Notes under the pieces: generated by a model
Database searches by the model: none
Told to the model about the DNA's origin: nothing
What the model saw: the letters and a program-made list of their open reading frames with translations, nothing else
Shown here: positions 1 through 6,562 of the stretch, piece after piece
How positions within the stretch are numbered: the stretch's first letter is position 1
Layout: each line of letters opens with the position of its first letter
Assembly: GCF_000472445.1 (NCBI RefSeq)
Contig: NZ_AXAJ01000001.1
Span: 310,643 to 374,642, forward strand
Source: Burkholderia sp. WSM2230
GTDB taxonomy: Bacteria; Pseudomonadota; Gammaproteobacteria; Burkholderiales; Burkholderiaceae
Direction of reading: 5' to 3'
Length of the DNA: 64,000 bases
Translations under genes and position numbers: made by a program

Positions 1-2
1 GC

Positions 3-269
3 GAAGACGAATATCAAAGCTGCTCGCTCGGCGAAGTGAGCTTCGTGCCGCTCGTCGGTGCGGACGCGTGGCCCGCGCCGGACGCGGCACGGCGCGGCGG
101 TGGGAATGGTGGCGGCGGCGGTGGAGCCAGTGGAGGCAGTGGTGGTGGAGGCAGCGGAGATAGTGGCGGCAGCGGAAGCAATGGCGTTGGCGGCGCTGAA
201 CGCGGCGGTCCGCGCCCGATGAGCGCCGCTGAGGCTGCTAGCCGTCATTGCCTGCTGGCAGTGGCTTGA
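3..269 (+). CDS. C-terminal end of an unidentified protein with a Gly/Ser-rich tail (partial)
   Basis: The frame is open from the first complete codon of the window to a TGA at 267-269, so this is most likely the 3' end of a gene that starts upstream. The visible part begins EDEYQSCSLGEVSFVPLVGA, looks like ordinary folded protein for about 30 residues, then turns into a roughly 35-residue glycine/serine tract. An internal GTG at 36 could start a short ORF, but nothing supports a ribosome site there. I do not recognise the family. The GGN/GGT/AGT codons of the tail form a low-complexity DNA stretch at about 100-185. Confidence 0.45.
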   Translation, partial: EDEYQSCSLGEVSFVPLVGADAWPAPDAARRGGGNGGGGGGASGGSGGGGSGDSGGSGSNGVGGAERGGPRPMSAAEAASRHCLLAVA

Positions 270-327
270 GTCGCGTCGCGGGCGCGACACTGACCGACAA
301 CATGCTCCGCTCCAAGGGGACATCGAC

Positions 328-663
328 ATGAACGGCTACCAGATCACCTTCTTCACCCAGCACGATCGCCGCCATCGCGGCAAGCCGCTGGCCGACTGGC
401 TCGTCCATCTGGCCGGCGAACTCGGGCTGCGCGGCGCGACTGTGATACCGGCGAGCGAAGGAATCGGTCACCACCACCGTGTGCATTCCGCGCATTTTTT
501 CGAACTGGCGGATCAGCCGTTGTCGATTGTGATGGCGGTGACGAGCGAAGAAGCCCGCAGGCTATTCGAGCGCTTGCGCGCCGAGGGCGTGCACCTGTTT
601 TACGTGAAGACGGCCGTGGAATTCGGCGTAATCGGCGATGACGACCCAAGCGTGGCGCAATAA
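328..663 (+). CDS. DUF190 family protein (PII-like fold)
   Basis: A 111-residue protein of the DUF190/UPF0166 family. Members have a PII-like ferredoxin fold and are often found beside crcB fluoride-channel genes; their own biochemical role is not settled. Family-like features are the N-terminal strand MNGYQITFFTQHD, the central basic stretch around GIGHHHRVHSAHFFEL and the C-terminal segment VHLFYVKTAVEFGVI. A purine-rich AAGGGGACATCGAC precedes the ATG and serves as ribosome binding site. The upstream partial gene ends about 60 bp away. No crcB gene is visible in the window, so any link to fluoride is only by family association. Confidence 0.8.
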   Translation: MNGYQITFFTQHDRRHRGKPLADWLVHLAGELGLRGATVIPASEGIGHHHRVHSAHFFELADQPLSIVMAVTSEEARRLFERLRAEGVHLFYVKTAVEFGVIGDDDPSVAQ

Positions 664-692
664 CGTGGCTCACGTGCAGCCGTGAGCCACGT
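663..692. terminator. 12-bp perfect hairpin between convergent genes
   Basis: ACGTGGCTCACG (663-674) is followed by a 6-base loop and its exact reverse complement (681-692). The hairpin lies just after the DUF190 stop codon and 46 bp before the end of the convergent ohr gene. It has no T-run on either side, so a terminator or mRNA-end-protecting role is inferred from position and stem strength. Confidence 0.55.
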
Positions 693-737
693 CGCGCGAT
701 AAAGCCGCGGCGTGCGGCCGCCCCACCGCGGCGGGCT

Positions 738-1148
738 TCAGACCACCGTGATCGTCACGTCGATATTGCCGCGGGTCGCCTTCGAATACGGACATGTCTG
801 GTGTGCCATCTCCGTCAGTTTCTGCGCAGTGTCCCGCTCGATGCCGGGCAGGCTGACGTTGAGCCGCGCGCGCAGGAAATAGCCGCTATCGTTCATCGCC
901 AGATCGATTTCGGTGTCGACGGCCGTGTCGGCTGGCAGCGCGAGTCGCAGGTTCTTCGCGGCGATACCCATCGCGCCGATGAAGCACGCGGACCATCCCG
1001 CGGCGAGCATCTGCTCCGGATTCGTGCCGGTCGCCGATGCGCCCGGCGAGCCGAGCCTGACGTCGAGCCTGCCGTCGGAGCTGCGCGCGGCGCCGTCGCG
1101 TCCGCCGGTGGTGTGGGTCTTGCCGGTGTAAAGCACTTTGTCTGACAT
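738..1148 (-). CDS. ohr: Organic hydroperoxide resistance protein, Ohr/OsmC family
   Basis: A 136-residue cytoplasmic thiol peroxidase that reduces organic (fatty acid) hydroperoxides, usually recycled by lipoylated proteins. The two reactive cysteines are visible: Cys55 in WSACFIGAMG and Cys119 in HQTCPYSKATRGN. The NPEQ glutamate (Glu45) and an early arginine (Arg17) that activate the peroxidatic cysteine are also present. The start at MSDKVLYTGK is chosen because GGAGA lies 5-6 bases upstream; a longer frame to 1310 has no ribosome site and reads poorly. Its promoter carries the GAYAC module described at 1228-1321. No ohrR gene lies beside it, which fits control by something other than OhrR. 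Confidence 0.92.
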   Translation of the reverse strand: MSDKVLYTGKTHTTGGRDGAARSSDGRLDVRLGSPGASATGTNPEQMLAAGWSACFIGAMGIAAKNLRLALPADTAVDTEIDLAMNDSGYFLRARLNVSLPGIERDTAQKLTEMAHQTCPYSKATRGNIDVTITVV

Positions 1149-1227
1149 GTCGTTCTCCATAAGAGGGAAGCAGAAGCAATCCGTCCGGATGTGGCCTAGG
1201 CGCTGCCCCGAATCCGTCGTTGACGAG

Positions 1228-1321
1228 ATTAGAAGCGCGGCGGGTATCTGGCTTGTGTCGGCGAAGCGGGGTATTGCAATGCTGTGTATCCCGCGAGGCC
1301 TCATATACAAGGCGATACAAA
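1228..1321 (-). promoter_or_regulatory. ohr promoter with conserved GAYAC-repeat module
   Basis: Read toward ohr, the order is a distal box TTTGTATCGCCTTGTATA (1321-1304), a middle GATAC (about 1291-1287), a proximal box GACACAAGCCAGATAC (1259-1244), 10 bases, then a candidate -10 TCTAAT (1233-1228). The gap between distal and proximal boxes is 44 bp. The same order and spacing occur before the thioredoxin and dipZ genes near 6.3 kb. Half-sites spaced 10-11 bp on one face of the helix are typical of OmpR-family binding sites. Assignment to the regulator at 1989-2729 is inference from proximity. Confidence 0.6.
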
Positions 1322-1419
1322 TCCGCGCCGGGCGCCGCCGATTGGCGAACGTGTGCCGCGAAAGCGCGAGCGCGTGCCGCGACGCGCCGGTGCAATGTTT
1401 TGTGTCAGAAGGAGGTCCG

Positions 1420-1461
1420 GATACATTGCGACATAAATCCCGGTGGGCCGCGCGCTATAAA
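1420..1461 (+). promoter_or_regulatory. GFA-operon promoter with tandem GATAC/GACAT repeat
   Basis: GATACATTGCGACATAAA (1420-1437) matches the consensus of the distal boxes in the ohr, thioredoxin and dipZ promoters, with half-sites 10 bp apart. A TATAAA (1456-1461) 18 bp further on is a good -10 candidate, so the box would overlap the -35 region, as expected for direct activation. A lone TTTGTGTC lies upstream at 1399-1406. The GFA start codon is 29 bp after the -10. Confidence 0.5.
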
Positions 1462-1490
1462 GCAGGCGTTGCCAGTCACCGGAGATCGAG

Positions 1491-1862
1491 ATGCACACCG
1501 AAACGCTGAAGGGAAGCTGCCACTGCAAAGCCGTCAGATTTGAAGTCACGACGCCGGTTGCGCCCGCGGCGCGCTGCAATTGCAGCCTGTGCCGCCGCAA
1601 GGGCGCGCTGATGAGCCCGCCGTTCGAGAAAGACCAGTTGACGATCACGCAAGGCGAGGACGCGCTCACGCTTTATCAGTTCAACACACGCGTCGCGAAG
1701 CATTTCTTCTGCAAGCACTGCGGTATCTATCCGTTTCATCAAACGCGCAAGGACGCGAAGCTCTGGCGCGTCAATATCGGTTGCCTGGAAGGGATCGATC
1801 CGTATACGCTGGATGCCGGTCTTTCCGACGGCGCCACTCTTTCCGTCGTGGAGGACGCATGA
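1491..1862 (+). CDS. GFA/CENP-V family zinc-binding protein
   Basis: A 123-residue protein of the GFA (glutathione-dependent formaldehyde-activating enzyme/CENP-V) fold. The seven zinc-binding cysteines are all visible: Cys10 and Cys12 (GSCHCK), Cys29, Cys31 and Cys34 (CNCSLC), and Cys74 and Cys77 (CKHCG). Family members bind small thiols or one-carbon adducts, but formaldehyde activity is proven for few, so the substrate here is open. It heads a tight cluster: its stop overlaps the start of a 40-residue ORF, followed by the two-component genes. GGAGATCGAG precedes the ATG. Confidence 0.85.
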   Translation: MHTETLKGSCHCKAVRFEVTTPVAPAARCNCSLCRRKGALMSPPFEKDQLTITQGEDALTLYQFNTRVAKHFFCKHCGIYPFHQTRKDAKLWRVNIGCLEGIDPYTLDAGLSDGATLSVVEDA

Positions 1863-1981
1863 AACGGCTGCTGGCAATCATCGCGTTTATCGCGGGAGGC
1901 GTTGCGGCGGAATGGGCGCATCCGGTCCAGTGTTCGATGCTGTGCGCGAGCCGGGTGCAGGTGAAACGTCAAAAGAGATGA
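1859..1981 (+). CDS. Small secreted or membrane peptide, 40 residues
   Basis: The ATG at 1859 overlaps the GFA stop (ATGA), a layout typical of translational coupling. The product starts MKRLLAIIAFIAGGVAAEWA, a good signal peptide or single membrane segment, and ends in a basic tail with two cysteines (QCSMLC). The stop falls 8 bp before the response-regulator start. I know no family for it. The overlap, hydrophobic N-terminus and position between GFA and the regulator support it as real, and a role in signalling to the sensor kinase is possible but speculative. Confidence 0.5.
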   Translation: MKRLLAIIAFIAGGVAAEWAHPVQCSMLCASRVQVKRQKR

Positions 1982-1988
1982 TCCATTC

Positions 1989-2729
1989 ATGGACACGATC
2001 GATCACGTACTGATCGTCGACGACGATCGCGGCATTCGCGAGCTGATCGCCGGCTACCTGGAAAAGAACGGCATGCGCGTTTCGCTCGCGGCCAACGGGC
2101 GGCAAATGCGCGCCGCGCTGGAGCAGGGCGCGCCTGACCTGATCGTGCTCGATCTGATGATGCCCGGTGAAGACGGGCTCGTGCTGTGCCGCGAACTGCG
2201 CGCGGGCAAGTTCCGCACCGTGCCGGTGCTGATGCTGACCGCGCGCAACGAAGAAGCGGACCGCATTCTCGGCCTCGAAATGGGCGCCGACGACTATCTG
2301 CCCAAACCCTTTGCGGTGCGCGAACTGCTCGCGCGCATTCGCGCCGTGCTGCGCCGCGCGCGCATGCTGCCGCCCGGCATGCAGGTGACGGAGAGCGCGC
2401 AAATGCTCGGCTTCGGCGACTGGCGGCTCGACACCACGGCGCGCCATCTGCTCGACCCGGAAGGCACGATGGTTGCGCTTAGCGGCGCCGAATACCGCTT
2501 GCTGCGCGTGTTTCTCGACCATCCGCAGCGCGTGCTGACGCGCGATCAACTGCTCAATCTCACGCAAGGCCGTCAGGCGGATCCGTTCGACCGCTCGATC
2601 GACCTGATGGTGAGCCGGCTGCGTCAGCGTTTGCGCGACGTCGCGCGCGAACCGCGTTACATCAAGACACTGCGCAGCGAAGGCTATGTGTTTTCCGCCG
2701 CCGTGCAGGTAATCGAGGATCAGCAATGA
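1989..2729 (+). CDS. OmpR-family response regulator
   Basis: A 246-residue DNA-binding response regulator. The receiver domain (about 5-120) has the acidic pocket Asp11-Asp12-Asp13, phospho-acceptor Asp55 (VLDLMMPG), Thr84 and Lys106 (LPKPF). The C-terminal winged helix (about 140-240) has the RSIDLMVSRLRQRLRD recognition helix and the RSEGYVF wing. It overlaps the kinase gene by ATGA, so the two form a pair. The GAYAC direct repeats near ohr, GFA, the thioredoxin gene and dipZ have the tandem geometry that this family binds, making it the best candidate regulator for them. Confidence 0.93.
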   Translation: MDTIDHVLIVDDDRGIRELIAGYLEKNGMRVSLAANGRQMRAALEQGAPDLIVLDLMMPGEDGLVLCRELRAGKFRTVPVLMLTARNEEADRILGLEMGADDYLPKPFAVRELLARIRAVLRRARMLPPGMQVTESAQMLGFGDWRLDTTARHLLDPEGTMVALSGAEYRLLRVFLDHPQRVLTRDQLLNLTQGRQADPFDRSIDLMVSRLRQRLRDVAREPRYIKTLRSEGYVFSAAVQVIEDQQ

Positions 2730-4069
2730 AGCTGCTTTCGTCACTGCGCTGGCCGCGCACGCTGTTCGCCCGCTTGACGGTGATTCTGTTTGTCGGGCTC
2801 GCGTCCGCGCAGGCGTTGTCGTTCTGGCTCACCATGACCGAACGCGACCAGACCATGACGAACGTGATGATGGGATACATCGAGCGCGAGGTCGTGAGTT
2901 CGGTTGCGCTGCTCGATCACCTGCCGGCGAACGAACGCGCTCAGTGGCTGCCGCGTCTTGCGCGGCGCAGCTACGAGTTCGTGCTGGGACCCGGCGTGAG
3001 CGGCGGCCCCGTGGATGCGGATCTGTCGGCGCGCGTCGCGCGTTCCATTGCGGATGGCATCGGCACGAACTACCCGCTCACGGTCAATGCGGTGCCCGGC
3101 GACCGCGAACGCCTGCAGGTCCATCTGAACTTGCACGACGGCACGCCGCTCACCATCGACATGCGTCCGATGTCCGGCGCGCCGCTCTCGCAATGGCTGC
3201 CGCTCGTCCTGCTGGCGCAGCTTGTCGTGTTGCTGGGCTGCTGCTGGTTCGCAGTGCGCACGGCCACGCGCCCGCTGCATCAACTGGCGGTCGCCGCGGA
3301 TGCGCTCGGCCCCGACCTCAAGGCCGGGCGCCTCAGCGAAAGCGGGCCTTCGGAAATCGCGCGCGCGGCCCGCGCGTTCAACGCGATGCAGGAACGCATT
3401 GCGATGTACGTGACCGAGCGCATGCAGATTCTCGCGGCCATTTCGCACGATCTGCAAACGCCGATCACGCGCATGCGTCTGCGCGTCGACATGATGGACG
3501 GCGACCCCGAAAGCGCGAAGCTGCGTCAGGACTTGCAGGAAATGGAAGCGCTCGTGAAAGAAGGCGTCACCTATGCGCGCACGTTGCACGGCGCGACTGA
3601 AACGCCGCGACGCATCGATCCGGATGCGCTGTTCGACAGTCTCGTGTGCGATTACGTGGATGCCGATCAGGCCGTGTCGTTGCAGGGCCGCTTCGGCACG
3701 CCGCTGATGACGCGTCCGCAGGCGCTGCGGCGCATCGTCGGCAATCTGGTGGATAACGCGCTGAAGTTCGGCGGCGCGGCGGAGATCGAGATCGCCGTGT
3801 CGTCGGACAGGCAGGCCACGATCTCGGTGCTGGACCGCGGCCCCGGCATTCCTCCCGATTCGCTCGAAGATGTGTTCCAGCCGTTCTACAGGCTCGAAGG
3901 TTCGCGCAACCGGCAAACCGGCGGGACAGGTCTTGGCCTTGCGATCGCGCGCCAACTCGCGCTTGCGATGGATGCAACGCTCGAACTGCGCAACCGTGCC
4001 GGCGGCGGGCTGGAGGCGAGGCTCACGCTGCGCAATCTGGTGCAGGCGGCGCCGGCTACGGTGGAGTAG
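2726..4069 (+). CDS. EnvZ-like sensor histidine kinase
   Basis: A 447-residue inner-membrane kinase. Membrane segments lie near residues 15-35 and 155-178, flanking a periplasmic sensor domain of about 120 residues without obvious known motifs. A HAMP segment follows, then the dimerisation helix with His241 in ISHDLQTPITRMR. The ATPase domain shows the N box (NLVDNALKFG), G1 (DRGPGIP), F box (VFQPFYRLE) and G2 (GGTGLGLAIAR). It should phosphorylate the regulator at 1989-2729. The stimulus is unknown; the surrounding thiol-redox genes suggest oxidative or envelope disulfide stress. Confidence 0.93.
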   Translation: MKLLSSLRWPRTLFARLTVILFVGLASAQALSFWLTMTERDQTMTNVMMGYIEREVVSSVALLDHLPANERAQWLPRLARRSYEFVLGPGVSGGPVDADLSARVARSIADGIGTNYPLTVNAVPGDRERLQVHLNLHDGTPLTIDMRPMSGAPLSQWLPLVLLAQLVVLLGCCWFAVRTATRPLHQLAVAADALGPDLKAGRLSESGPSEIARAARAFNAMQERIAMYVTERMQILAAISHDLQTPITRMRLRVDMMDGDPESAKLRQDLQEMEALVKEGVTYARTLHGATETPRRIDPDALFDSLVCDYVDADQAVSLQGRFGTPLMTRPQALRRIVGNLVDNALKFGGAAEIEIAVSSDRQATISVLDRGPGIPPDSLEDVFQPFYRLEGSRNRQTGGTGLGLAIARQLALAMDATLELRNRAGGGLEARLTLRNLVQAAPATVE

Positions 4070-4183
4070 AACACGGGTCGCAACATCGCCAATGCACGCC
4101 GCTGCGGTTCGGCGCGAGTTCCGGCCACGGCGGACCAGCCGGGTACATAAAACGCGTTATCCTCGCGCATGACGCTTGCGCAC

Positions 4184-5122
4184 TCAACCGCGCGAGCGTG
4201 CCGTGCCTACGGATAACGGCCGGTCCTTCTGCTCGTCCTTCACCTCATTGCGTCCCGCGAGTTCGGCTGTCGTTTCTGCGCCGAACAGGAACACTGCCGC
4301 CGAAAAATACAGCCACATCATCAGCACGGCAAGTGAGCCGGCGGCGCCGAACGAACTGGCGGTTCCCGCATGCGTGAGGTAAAGCCCGAACAGGTGACGG
4401 CCCACGGAAAACAATATCGCCGCGGTCATTCCGCCAACCGCGGCATGCCCCAAACTTACTTTCGCATCGGACATCCATCTGAGAAGGGCCGTGAAGGCCG
4501 CGCCCAGCACGATCAATCCAAGTACCGTTTGCAGCACAGCCGTCACGATGACGAGCGGCGAATCGCCGAATATCGCGTGGCCCGCGTAGGTGATCGCGGT
4601 ATCGAGCACGAGCGACACGACGAGCAGAAAGCCGAGGCCGAGCACCATGCCGAACGACACGAGCCGCGTGCGCACGAGCCATGTAATGCTGCTCTTGCTT
4701 TTGACGTTTTTCTCCGCTTGGAGCACCACGTCCAGCGCCGTGTTGAGCGACGTAAACGTCGCGGAAGCGCCGACGATCAACAGCACGACCGACACTACGG
4801 CGGCAATTCCGCTGCCGCTCGCGCGATGCGCGTGTTCAACGATGGCCTGCATGGCCTCGGCGGCCTCCTTGCCGAGAATGCCGCGCATCTGATCGAACAG
4901 GCGTCCGCGCGCCGCGTCTTCACCGAAAAACCAGCCCGCGACCGCGAGCACCATCAGGAGTGTCGGCGCAAGCGAGAAAGCCGAGTAGAAGCCGACACTC
5001 GCGGCCATCATCGGGCAGCGGTCCGACATGAAGCGCTTGCCCGCGTTGACGACCACTGCGAAAACGTTGCTCAACCGTGCGTGTTTCTTCGGCGCCCGTC
5101 CGGGCGATGAGACCTTGTTCAT
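4184..5122 (-). CDS. YihY/BrkB family inner-membrane protein
   Basis: A 312-residue integral membrane protein of the YihY/virulence factor BrkB family (older name RNase BN, now considered wrong). It has the family start MMAASVGFYSAFSLAPTLLM, the GASATFTSLNTALDVV motif and about six membrane helices ending MWLYFSAAVFLFGAE. The start MNKVSSPG is chosen for the GAGG five bases upstream; the open frame extends to 5404 but that part reads as non-coding. The function is unsettled in the family. It ends 114 bp from the convergent kinase gene. Confidence 0.85.
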   Translation of the reverse strand: MNKVSSPGRAPKKHARLSNVFAVVVNAGKRFMSDRCPMMAASVGFYSAFSLAPTLLMVLAVAGWFFGEDAARGRLFDQMRGILGKEAAEAMQAIVEHAHRASGSGIAAVVSVVLLIVGASATFTSLNTALDVVLQAEKNVKSKSSITWLVRTRLVSFGMVLGLGFLLVVSLVLDTAITYAGHAIFGDSPLVIVTAVLQTVLGLIVLGAAFTALLRWMSDAKVSLGHAAVGGMTAAILFSVGRHLFGLYLTHAGTASSFGAAGSLAVLMMWLYFSAAVFLFGAETTAELAGRNEVKDEQKDRPLSVGTARSRG

Positions 5123-5349
5123 AACCGCCTCGCCATTGAACGTGATGATGCGCCGCGGCCCGTTCGGGCAGCCGATGGTCGAGCCGGCCGGCGTGGCCGC
5201 AGCGCTGGATTTGCTCTGCGCATGCCCCGTGCCTGGAAGGCGTGCGCCGCAGCAGAGGGCGTTCGGCGCGTGCGTCGCTACCGTTCGCGCGGATGTGTGG
5301 TCGCCGCTACTGCGGCCAGCGTGTTTCCACGCGACGTCACCCGCGATTG

Positions 5350-5552
5350 CCGAAATGGAGAAGCGCTCGAGCGGGCATATCGTCACGATTACCACGAGTC
5401 TCACCGATCATGCGTTCAGCGGCGTGCCTTCGGTGTTGGCCTCGCTGACCAAGGGCGGTCTGAATGCAGCGACGATGTCCATCGCGATCGAGTATGCCAA
5501 GGCCGGTATTCGCGCGAACGCGGTATCGCCCGGGCTCTACCACCTGGTTTGA
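5350..5552 (+). pseudogene. Remnant of a short-chain dehydrogenase/reductase gene
   Basis: The + strand translation from about 5350 reads EMEKRSSGHIVTITTSLTDH, then a segment ending SLTKGGLNAATMSIAIEYAK, then AGIRANAVSPG and a stop at 5550. This matches the middle of classical SDR proteins: the strand before the catalytic serine, the helix after the Lys position (TKGGL) and the NAVSPG motif. The N-terminal Rossmann part (GxxxGxG) and the C-terminal third are absent. The frame can be extended upstream only through sequence that reads as the shadow of the YihY gene. I interpret it as a decayed SDR fragment. Confidence 0.6.
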
Positions 5553-5613
5553 TCTGGATTGCCGCATGCTCGCCGGCGCGCATAGCGGCGTGAACACTTG
5601 ATGCGGCGCTGCG

Positions 5614-6165
5614 TCAACCCGGTTGCGCGAGCAGTTCGCGAATCTTCGCTTCCGTTTGCGCGTAATCGCCTTCGCCGAAATGGCTGTACACGACGTGCCC
5701 TTGCTTGTCGAACAGATATACGGCGGGCCAGTACTGGTTGTTGAACGCGTTCCACGTCGCGTATTCATTGTCGAGCGCGACCGGATAGCGGATGTCGAAC
5801 TTCCTGACTGCTGCGCTGACATTGCCGGCGTTGCGTTCGAACGGGTACTCCGGCGTGTGGACGCCGATAACTTGCAATCCCTGATTGCCGTACTGCTTGT
5901 ACCAGTTCTTTACGTACGGCAGCGTGTTCACGCAGTTGATGCACGAATAAGTCCAGAAGTCGACCAGCACCACCTTGCCGCGCAGTTCAGGCAGCGCGAG
6001 CGGCGGGCTGTTGATCCATGAGTCGATGCCGGTTATCTGCGGCGCGGCCGGCGTATTGCGTTCGGCGGCGCTGATCGTGCCGCCGCGTGTGCCAACGAGG
6101 CTCGCGACCAACGCGAGCGCGACGAAGGAGCCGATGGTGGCGAGGGCTTTGAGTCGGTTGGGCAT
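5614..6165 (-). CDS. Secreted TlpA-like thioredoxin-fold protein
   Basis: A 183-residue exported thioredoxin-like protein. Residues 1-33 form a signal peptide or anchor (LKALATIGSFVALALVASLV). The redox site is Cys75-Ile-Asn-Cys78 within WTYSCINCVN, the form found in DipZ-type and TlpA-type proteins, and a cis-proline (YWPAVYLFD) follows. AAAGGA lies upstream of the ATG. It is closely similar to the thioredoxin domain of the divergent dipZ gene, for example in RGKVV(L/I)V(D/N)FWTYSCINC and the shared HFGEG. It probably moves electrons to periplasmic disulfides or peroxides, taking them from the CcdA-like domain of its neighbour. Confidence 0.88.
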   Translation of the reverse strand: MPNRLKALATIGSFVALALVASLVGTRGGTISAAERNTPAAPQITGIDSWINSPPLALPELRGKVVLVDFWTYSCINCVNTLPYVKNWYKQYGNQGLQVIGVHTPEYPFERNAGNVSAAVRKFDIRYPVALDNEYATWNAFNNQYWPAVYLFDKQGHVVYSHFGEGDYAQTEAKIRELLAQPG

Positions 6166-6229
6166 GATTGAATCGTCCTTTGGGTGAGACGCGTGGTGTG
6201 CGCGAAGGTGAATCGGCAGGCGTGACGTC

Positions 6230-6324
6230 ATTGGACGCCGCCGACGTATCTGCCATGTGTCGTTTCGCGCCTGTCTATGCAACGTTGCGTGTCCGCGCCG
6301 CGCGCCGATACGTTGCGATACAAA
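6230..6324 (-). promoter_or_regulatory. Thioredoxin-gene promoter with conserved GAYAC-repeat module
   Basis: Read toward 5614-6165, the order is a distal box TTTGTATCGCAACGTATC (6324-6307), a middle GACAC with TTGCA (about 6293-6279), a proximal box GACACATGGCAGATAC (6261-6246), 10 bases, then -10 TCCAAT (6235-6230). The gap between boxes is 45 bp, against 44 bp in the ohr and dipZ promoters. The module is a mirror image of the one facing dipZ, so the 397-bp intergenic region holds two back-to-back copies. Confidence 0.6.
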
Positions 6325-6373
6325 CCCATTCGCGCGGGCGTCGGCGCACGCCTCTTGCCGGACGACTCTTTCT

Positions 6374-6467
6374 TTTGTGTCGCACTGTATCTACGCAGCC
6401 GTCGATACATGAGCTTGCACAAGGCCGCCTTCGCCGACACAAGCCCGATACGTGCCGGCGGTTCAAT
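6374..6467 (+). promoter_or_regulatory. dipZ promoter with conserved GAYAC-repeat module
   Basis: Distal box TTTGTGTCGCACTGTATC (6374-6391), middle GATAC with TTGCA (about 6404-6419), proximal box GACACAAGCCCGATAC (6436-6451), 10 bases, then -10 TTCAAT (6462-6467). The gap between boxes is 44 bp, identical to ohr. The segment TTCGCCGACACAAGCC is shared exactly with the ohr promoter. The predicted transcript leader is about 90 bases before the dipZ ATG. Confidence 0.62.
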
Positions 6468-6562
6468 GCAGTCATGCGATATCAGCAACCCGACCGACGC
6501 TGACCATGCAGTCCATGCAGCCGGTTCGGGCCGATCAGGTCATTGAACGAAAGGACATCGTT

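Noticed and set aside
5123..5404. N-terminal extension of the YihY gene
   Set aside because: No family similarity and overlap with the SDR remnant. The ATG at 5122 has a clear GAGG site.
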